8,155 nucleotides of DNA from assembly GCA_018223435.1 (NCBI GenBank), contig JAGTTO010000002.1:1-8155 (forward strand). The letters run 5' to 3'. Both the position numbers and the translations under genes were made by a program. Shown piece after piece: positions 5,260 to 8,155 of the stretch. This DNA is from Lachnospiraceae bacterium Marseille-Q4251 (lineage in GTDB: Bacteria; Bacillota; Clostridia; Lachnospirales; Lachnospiraceae). Under the pieces are notes generated by a model. It saw only the letters and a program-made list of their open reading frames with translations, did no database searches and was not told the DNA's origin. Every line of letters begins with the position of its first letter. Position 1 is the stretch's first letter.

Positions 5260-5478
5260 TCACAGGTGACTTCCTGCTGCCATGCCTGGGAACCGTTCGC
5301 AGATCTTTACCATCAGATCCGGATCCAGGAATTTTGCTGCCACCTGGCAGATCTCCTTGTGCAGTTCCGGTGTGATCTGCTGCTCACCAGTCCAGGCAGC
5401 GAAAGCCGGATCAGACAGAAGAAGAGTGAACGCCATCAATGATTTTTGATCGGATGTAATGTTTTTCGTGTTATTCAT
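5260..5478 (-). CDS. Unknown 72-residue protein, divergent from a Cro/CI-type regulator
   Basis: The start is taken at ATG 5478-5476 (MNNTKNITSDQKSLMAF). An in-frame ATG at 5514 is rejected because it lies at the predicted -10/start-point region. AAAGGAGGGA is about 12 bases upstream, a little long but strong. The protein has no signal peptide. It contains a helical SLMAFTLLLSDPAFAAW segment (13-29) and a second helix-rich half (ITPELHKEICQVAAKFLD, 35-52). I do not recognise the family. It is transcribed away from a helix-turn-helix gene through a shared regulatory region, so the two may form a regulated pair such as a small toxin-antitoxin module. That is speculation. Confidence 0.55.
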   Translation of the reverse strand: MNNTKNITSDQKSLMAFTLLLSDPAFAAWTGEQQITPELHKEICQVAAKFLDPDLMVKICERFPGMAAGSHL

Positions 5479-5505
5479 AACTCTATCAATCCCTCCTTTA
5501 TGCTG

Positions 5506-5534
5506 ATTATACATGTATTTAGATGCATGTACAA
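5506..5534 (-). promoter_or_regulatory. Minus-strand promoter overlapped by two CATGTA operator-like sites
   Basis: On the minus strand TTGTAC (5534-5529) and TATAAT (5511-5506) are 17 bases apart, driving the gene ending at 5260. CATGTA occurs at 5512-5517 (inside the palindrome ATACATGTAT, 5509-5518) and again at 5526-5531, overlapping the -10 and -35 edges. A dimeric Cro/CI-type protein such as the neighbouring product could repress here. Confidence 0.65.
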
Positions 5535-5543
5535 TAATACGGC

Positions 5544-5549
5544 TATAAT
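5544..5549 (+). promoter_or_regulatory. -10 element for the Cro/CI-type regulator gene
   Basis: TATAAT at 5544-5549 lies 54 bases before the chosen start codon. No good -35 is visible at the usual distance, so this promoter may be weak or activated from the adjacent CATGTA sites. Confidence 0.4.
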
Positions 5550-5602
5550 TTTACCCGTATTCAGTGCAGAATAAAACCAGAAAAAGCACAGGAGCGGATG
5601 AA

Positions 5603-5875
5603 ATGACAGATCAAGACCATGGAAAAATCAAAATAAAGATAGCTGATGTAATGAAAGAGAAGCAGATCAGCAAGACAAAGCTTACTTATCTGGCGTTCCT
5701 ACAGCTCCGCCAACTGAATAATCTCATCAATGAGAAGGCTGCAAGAGTGGATTTTGATGTTTTGGCGAGGATCTGTAATGCTCTTGATTGCAAGATCGAA
5801 GATATATTGGAATACGTTCCGGCGGATCCGGAAGGACAGGAAGAAGATAATAATTCAAAAAAGCAAGAATCTTGA
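5603..5875 (+). CDS. Cro/CI (Xre) family helix-turn-helix regulator
   Basis: A 90-residue protein. ATG 5603 is chosen over the in-frame GTG at 5564 because AGGAG (5590-5594) lies eight bases upstream, while the GTG has no ribosome site and falls close to the predicted start of transcription. Residues about 10-72 form a Cro/CI-type domain of the HTH_26 kind: KIADVMKEKQISKTKLTYLA, then LNNLINEKAARVDFDVLARICNALDC and KIEDILEY. The 'L-x-x-I-C-x-x-L-x-C-x-I-x-D-I-L-x-Y' ending is characteristic. The last 18 residues are acidic and probably disordered. It probably binds DNA as a dimer and controls itself and the divergent gene through the CATGTA sites. Its stop codon overlaps the -35 of the antitoxin RNA promoter. 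Confidence 0.8.
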   Translation: MTDQDHGKIKIKIADVMKEKQISKTKLTYLAFLQLRQLNNLINEKAARVDFDVLARICNALDCKIEDILEYVPADPEGQEEDNNSKKQES

Positions 5876-5900
5876 AAAATAAAATGACATATGATATAAT
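5872..5900 (+). promoter_or_regulatory. Promoter of the antitoxin RNA
   Basis: TTGAAA (5872-5877) and TATAAT (5895-5900) are 17 bases apart. It is close to consensus and predicts a start near 5907, with no downstream gene other than the short RNA. Confidence 0.8.
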
Positions 5901-5904
5901 TGCC

Positions 5905-5939
5905 GTAGGCAAATGAAGAGAATTAAATCCATGCAACAA
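5905..5939 (+). repeat. DRa/DRb-like direct repeats, antitoxin copy
   Basis: GTAGGCAA (5905-5912) overlaps AAATGAAGAGAA (5911-5922), followed by TCCATGCAACAA (5928-5939). The first two are identical to 6056-6063 and 6089-6100. The third differs from 6105-6116 by one base. Confidence 0.8.
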
Positions 5940-5980
5940 AGCAAAATCCCCCGGAGATCCTACCTCCAGGGGATTTTTTT
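5907..5980 (+). ncRNA. Antisense antitoxin RNA of a type I (par/Fst-like) system
   Basis: A strong promoter and a strong terminator define a transcript of about 74 nt with no ribosome site or reading frame of note. Its 5' half carries GTAGGCAA (5905-5912) and AAATGAAGAGAA plus TCCAT-x-CAACAA (5911-5939). The same segments occur in the same orientation on the plus strand at 6056-6063 and 6089-6116, within the oppositely transcribed toxin gene. The RNA is therefore complementary to the toxin mRNA at the start codon and in codons 16-18, and it shares the terminator stem-loop. This matches RNA II of the pAD1 par locus (about 66 nt) in size, layout and pairing. By analogy it blocks toxin translation. 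Confidence 0.75.
5943..5980. terminator. Bidirectional terminator shared by toxin mRNA and antitoxin RNA
   Basis: AATCCCC (5945-5951) and GGAG (5953-5956) pair with CTCC (5964-5967) and GGGGATT (5969-5975) around one mismatch; the loop is ATCCTAC. Seven T follow on the plus strand (5974-5980), and the minus strand ends in TTTT (5946-5943). Both converging transcripts would end here, and their terminator loops are mutually complementary. Confidence 0.85.
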
Positions 5981-6022
5981 GTCGTTTGGGCGAGGTGACT
6001 TAAGCCTCAGGCCGACTACCAG

Positions 6023-6109
6023 CTATTTCTTCCTATCCAGCCATTTGCAGATGTAGTAGGCAACTACACTTGCCATGACAGAAAGAATAAATGAAGAGAA
6101 CAAGTCCAT
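6023..6109 (-). CDS. Fst-like type I toxin, 28-residue membrane peptide
   Basis: ATG at 6109-6107 to TAG at 6025-6023. The peptide opens MDLFSSFILSVMASVVAYY and ends ICKWLDRKK. One hydrophobic helix (about residues 4-21) is followed by the W-L-D-x-K basic tail. This resembles the 'W-L-x-x-R/K' end of Fst-family toxins, which insert in the cytoplasmic membrane. AGGAAGGGGG lies nine bases before the ATG. An antisense RNA on the other strand converges on it, and both share a terminator. The predicted mRNA, about 6150 to 5943, is near 208 nt, like RNA I of pAD1 (about 210 nt). The peptide lacks the proline seen near the middle of many Fst toxins, so it may be a divergent branch. Too short for usual gene callers. 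Role by analogy: kills plasmid-free daughter cells when the unstable antitoxin is lost. Confidence 0.75.
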   Translation of the reverse strand: MDLFSSFILSVMASVVAYYICKWLDRKK

Positions 6110-6116
6110 ACAACAA
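6056..6116 (+). repeat. DRa/DRb-like direct repeats, toxin-gene copy
   Basis: GTAGGCAA (6056-6063) covers toxin codons 16-18 read on the minus strand. AAATGAAGAGAA (6089-6100) and TCCATACAACAA (6105-6116) cover the start codon and the spacer before it. Confidence 0.8.
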
Positions 6117-6187
6117 CACCCCCTTCCTGCTCCAGTATGGGGGCGGTAGCTCCGGTATTATAGCATAAAAAGATCGTTTTGTGACAA
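6117..6187 (-). promoter_or_regulatory. Toxin promoter and 5' leader hairpin hiding the ribosome site
   Basis: On the minus strand TATAAT is at 6162-6157, with a possible TTGTCA -35 at 6187-6182 (spacer 19, long). The start should be near 6150. In the leader, CGCCCCC (complement of 6139-6145) can pair with GGGGGTG (complement of 6117-6123), one wobble. That folds the GGGGG of the ribosome site into a stem. A 5' stem that limits translation is a known feature of Fst RNA I. Confidence 0.6.
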
Positions 6188-6216
6188 ATAATAGCATGTA
6201 TGTTTATAAAAGGTGC

Positions 6217-6265
6217 AAAAACCTATTGATAAGATACACGGTCAAGGGAGACATATAGGTTTTTT
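6217..6265. terminator. AT-rich inverted repeat with long loop, possible terminator at the origin edge
   Basis: AAAAACCTAT (6217-6226) pairs with ATAGGTTTTT (6255-6264) across a 28-base loop. Six T end at 6265, with a matching A run on the other side. It could stop transcripts in either direction between the toxin promoter and the origin. The long loop makes it an unusual terminator. Confidence 0.4.
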
Positions 6266-6449
6266 AAAATTGTTTTAATAAAATTAGTTAATATCCAGCT
6301 ATATATAATATTAAATACCTATTTTCTTTCTGAATATGGTACGACTTGAACATGTGGGATGGTACGACTTGAATATGTGGTAAAGTACGACTCAGATATG
6401 TGGTAAAGTACGACTCAGATATGTGGCTTGATACGACTATATATTGACG
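6260..6449 (+). other. Replication origin: AT-rich region plus 23-bp-period iterons
   Basis: 6260-6335 is very AT-rich and is the likely melting region. It is followed by four tandem iterons at 6339-6357, 6362-6380, 6385-6403 and 6408-6426, each close to GTACGACTTGAATATGTGG and starting every 23 bases. The last two carry CAG in place of TGA/TTG positions in the middle. A fifth, degenerate copy (ATACGACTATATATTGACG, 6431-6449) continues the same 23-base phase. Tandem iterons directly upstream of a Rep_3 gene are the standard theta origin arrangement. I see no clear DnaA box. Confidence 0.9.
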
Positions 6450-6472
6450 TAAGTAGTACCTAGGCATTATAC
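6444..6472 (+). promoter_or_regulatory. rep promoter, overlapped by the degenerate iteron
   Basis: TTGACG (6444-6449) and TTATAC (6467-6472) are 17 bases apart. The -35 forms the end of the fifth iteron, so Rep bound there would compete with RNA polymerase and limit its own synthesis. Confidence 0.7.
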
Positions 6473-6500
6473 TTGATGAGTAAGAAAAGAGGTGCGAAAA

Positions 6501-7337
6501 ATGGAGCTGTATCCCGAAAAAAATTTTGAGATTGTAACGCAGGCGGAAGATTCCAATAGCTTAAATAATCAAATAGTTGCTATTAGTAAAAGTTTGGCTA
6601 ACACTCAAATCCAGTGGAGTCTTGAGCAACGAAAGCTCTTCTACATGTGTCTGACAAAGATAGCTTGGCGGAAAGATGGAAATAATCCGGAAATAATTCT
6701 CGATAAAAAAGAGATTGTTGAGACGTTAGGCTTAAAACTTGATAGTAAGCACAGGAGCCAATATTTGAGAAGTGCTTTTCGCAAACTTGCTGATAATTCG
6801 CATGTTCACTGGACAGATCCGGACGACAGCGAGGTGTGGGAAGATGGCCGATTGATAAGACGAGTTAGAAGCACCAGGGGAGAAATAGTGGTATTGTTTG
6901 ATGATTACTATATGCCACATCTTCAGAACCTTGCTCAGAGCTACATTACATTTCTGACCGATGATGTATATAGCTTTAAAAGTAAATTTTCGTACATCCT
7001 CTTCCATGAACTTAGGCTACACTGTGATACAAGACGAACTAATCTCCGAACTTACTCAACTAAACAGTTAAAGGAGTTATTTGGACTTTCTAAAGATGAT
7101 TATGTGCGGAAAGACGGAAAGTTTGATAGATATTCATTTGAAAAGAAAGTGCTGGATGTGGCTATAGAAGAGATTAACGGTACAGAGATGATACAGCTAC
7201 AGCCTCTTCCGGCAATGGAAGCTACACCGAAAAAGCCAAATAAATTATATGAGAAGGTAAAAAAAGGTGGTCTGGTTGTTGGATATCGTTTGAAATATAT
7301 CGTAAAGGTCAAAACCACACCACCAGAGGGGGAATAA
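6501..7337 (+). CDS. repB: Rep_3 (RepB) family plasmid replication initiator
   Basis: A 278-residue protein. ATG 6501 is chosen because the in-frame GTG at 6492 lies within the ribosome site AGAGGTG. Rep_3 initiators have two winged-helix domains. The first spans about 24-150: IVAISKSLANTQIQWS with the 'L-x-x-x-Q-R-K-L-F-Y' type start, then LRSAFRKLAD and the strand GEIVVLFDDYYMPHL. The second spans about 160-270: SKFSYILFHELRLH, then YSTKQLKELFGLSKDDY and FDRYSFEKKVLDVAIEEIN, the DNA-reading helices that bind iterons. Length is normal for the family. It lies 52 bases after the iterons and three bases before a partner gene. It initiates theta replication at the iterons by recruiting host factors. 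Monomers bind iterons while dimers usually repress the promoter. Confidence 0.92.
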   Translation: MELYPEKNFEIVTQAEDSNSLNNQIVAISKSLANTQIQWSLEQRKLFYMCLTKIAWRKDGNNPEIILDKKEIVETLGLKLDSKHRSQYLRSAFRKLADNSHVHWTDPDDSEVWEDGRLIRRVRSTRGEIVVLFDDYYMPHLQNLAQSYITFLTDDVYSFKSKFSYILFHELRLHCDTRRTNLRTYSTKQLKELFGLSKDDYVRKDGKFDRYSFEKKVLDVAIEEINGTEMIQLQPLPAMEATPKKPNKLYEKVKKGGLVVGYRLKYIVKVKTTPPEGE

Positions 7338-7340
7338 CGG

Positions 7341-7892
7341 ATGGAAAGTAAGCAAATGAGCGAAAAACAAGAATACATGACAATCAAAGAGTTCGCAGCA
7401 GCAGCAGGAGTGACCGAACAAGCGGTTTATAAACAGTTGAACAACAAGTTGTCAACTTATTCAACCATGTTGAACGGTAAAAAAGTCTTGAAAATTGAGG
7501 CTTTAAAGGAATACAAAAGCAAAGAGGTTGAAACAGAACTTACGCAAAAATTAAACGAAACAGAGGCAGAAGTAAACCGGTTGAAGGAACAGCTCCAGCA
7601 GCAAAAAGTTGATGAACTGTCAAGAGCCGTGAATGAATTAAAAGAGCAGCTCAAGGCGAAGGATCAGCAGATTGGATCCTTACATGATCTTTTGAAGGAG
7701 TCGCAGGAAGCGTTGTCCAGACAACAGCAGCTAACAGCTATCCAGGAAAAAAGGATCACGGAATTGACAGCAACGGATCCGGAAGAAGCCGCAACGGTGG
7801 ATCCGGAAGAGCCGGAAGAGGATCAGACAGCAGCAGAGCGGCAGAGGAAGGGATTGTTCCGAAGGATACTGGAAGCATTGACGGCTGATTGA
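7341..7892 (+). CDS. Replication-associated HTH/coiled-coil protein (DUF536-like)
   Basis: A 183-residue protein, three bases after the rep stop codon, so co-transcribed and probably translationally coupled. AGAGGGGGA lies about nine bases before the ATG; a second ATG five codons on is possible. Residues 13-37 (MTIKEFAAAAGVTEQAVYK) form a MerR/excisionase-like helix-turn-helix. Residues about 62-145 are a coiled coil rich in E, K, Q and L. An acidic, proline-containing linker (145-165) leads to a basic amphipathic end, RKGLFRRILEAL. Proteins of this design commonly follow Rep_3 genes in Firmicutes plasmids and are linked to copy control or stability, though their exact job is poorly known. 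Confidence 0.75.
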   Translation: MESKQMSEKQEYMTIKEFAAAAGVTEQAVYKQLNNKLSTYSTMLNGKKVLKIEALKEYKSKEVETELTQKLNETEAEVNRLKEQLQQQKVDELSRAVNELKEQLKAKDQQIGSLHDLLKESQEALSRQQQLTAIQEKRITELTATDPEEAATVDPEEPEEDQTAAERQRKGLFRRILEALTAD

Positions 7893-7930
7893 GAGTTAGT
7901 ATTTTTAGAGACTCAAGTTAGTAATTGAGT
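7889..7930 (+). other. Alternating short inverted repeats after the rep operon
   Basis: CTCAA (7912-7916) can pair with TTGAG on either side, at 7889-7893 or 7925-7929. The second gives ACTCAA/TTGAGT at 7911-7930. GTTAGTA is repeated at 7895-7901 and 7917-7923. No T run follows directly, so it is a poor terminator. A T-rich stretch (CTGTTTTTTATTT) comes later, at about 7959-7971. Confidence 0.35.
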
Positions 7931-8023
7931 TACAAAAAGCTTCTGTTTTAGTATACCCTGTTTTTTATTTCGTCAAAAAGGCCGAAAAATCAAGGTTTTT
8001 GGAGAATATTTAAAGCCGGAAAA

Positions 8024-8032
8024 AGTGGAAAG
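8024..8032. repeat. Target site duplication of the IS, right copy
   Basis: AGTGGAAAG, identical to 127-135 and directly abutting the terminal repeat that starts at 8033. Confidence 0.75.
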
Positions 8033-8047
8033 AGAGCGTTTCAAGTT

Positions 8048-8077
8048 TTGTGTAAACAGAAAAAACTGATGTAAGAT
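8048..8077 (+). promoter_or_regulatory. Inward promoter-like sequence in the distal terminal repeat
   Basis: TTGTGT (8048-8053) and TAAGAT (8072-8077), spacer 18, copy the elements of the transposase promoter in the other terminal repeat. A transcript starting near 8084 would meet the terminator at 8095 almost at once. Confidence 0.4.
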
Positions 8078-8094
8078 ATGTCATTAGTTATCGA

Positions 8095-8130
8095 GGACAG
8101 AACCTGTTTTTCAGGGTTCTGTCCTTGTTT
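8095..8130 (+). terminator. Strong plus-strand terminator inside the IS end
   Basis: GGACAGAACC (8095-8104) pairs perfectly with GGTTCTGTCC (8115-8124), extendable by CTG/CAG with one bulge, followed by TTGTTT. The T-rich side is in the plus direction, so it blocks transcription entering the IS from the rep operon against the transposase gene. Confidence 0.75.
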
Positions 8131-8155
8131 GTATTATAATGCAGTTTTAAGGCAT

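Larger units (their letters stand above)
8033..8155 (-). mobile_element. IS256-family insertion sequence, distal end (partial)
   Basis: Reading inward from 8033, TTTTGTGTAAAC and AAACTGATGTAAGAT (to 8077) match the opposite terminal repeat with small differences. The strand is given by the transposase start at the other end. The 3' part of the transposase is not recognisable in the remaining bases, so the coding region must end near or beyond the window edge. Confidence 0.75.

Noticed and set aside
6331..6339. Possible extra iteron before the first clear copy (TGAATATG)
   Set aside because: It matches only the tail of the iteron and is out of the 23-base phase of the array.
6339..6449. Array considered as a CRISPR
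   Set aside because: Units repeat every 23 bases with only four-base gaps and no spacers, directly upstream of a Rep_3 gene, so they are iterons.

Overview
The window looks like almost all of a small cryptic plasmid from a low-to-mid GC Firmicute, most likely a gut Clostridium relative (Lachnospiraceae-like). The reasons are strong AGGAGG-type ribosome sites, sigma-A promoters with 17-base spacers, a Rep_3 initiator with iterons, and no resistance or metabolic cargo. The species is inferred from style only.

The two ends are the two ends of one IS256-family insertion. Bases 1-126 hold one terminal repeat and the first 17 codons of a transposase reading off the left edge. Bases 8033-8155 hold the other terminal repeat. 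The 9 bp just inside each end are identical (AGTGGAAAG at 127-135 and 8024-8032). A matching target duplication in this arrangement means the sequence is a circle opened inside the IS, with a plasmid backbone of about 7.9 kb (136-8032).

Layout: (1) 136-1640, a gene II/X- or Rep_trans-like HUH initiator or relaxase, its terminator, and a structure-rich oriT-like stretch. (2) 1690-2845, a promoter with an operator in its spacer, then a ribbon-helix-helix/coiled-coil DNA-binding protein and a small membrane protein. (3) 2846-4037, direct repeats, a start-stop codon pair and attenuator-like hairpins leading to an HNH-like protein, closed by a strong terminator. (4) 4038-4395, no convincing gene. 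(5) 4396-5236, inverted repeats that look like a res site, followed by a serine resolvase. (6) 5260-5875, a divergent pair: an unknown 72-aa protein on the minus strand and a Cro/CI-type regulator on the plus strand, sharing an operator region. (7) 5872-6187, a compact type I toxin-antitoxin locus. (8) 6217-7892, an AT-rich origin with four 23-bp iterons plus one degenerate copy, the Rep_3 initiator and a downstream HTH/coiled-coil partner.

The most striking item is the toxin-antitoxin locus. A 28-codon membrane peptide on the minus strand and a roughly 74-nt plus-strand RNA converge on one bidirectional terminator. Two direct repeats shared between them make the RNA complementary to the toxin start codon and to part of its coding region. 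This is the architecture of the pAD1 par/Fst system, in an apparent clostridial plasmid.

Together the genes form a maintenance kit: theta replication, multimer resolution, post-segregational killing, and probably mobilisation or a second mode of replication.
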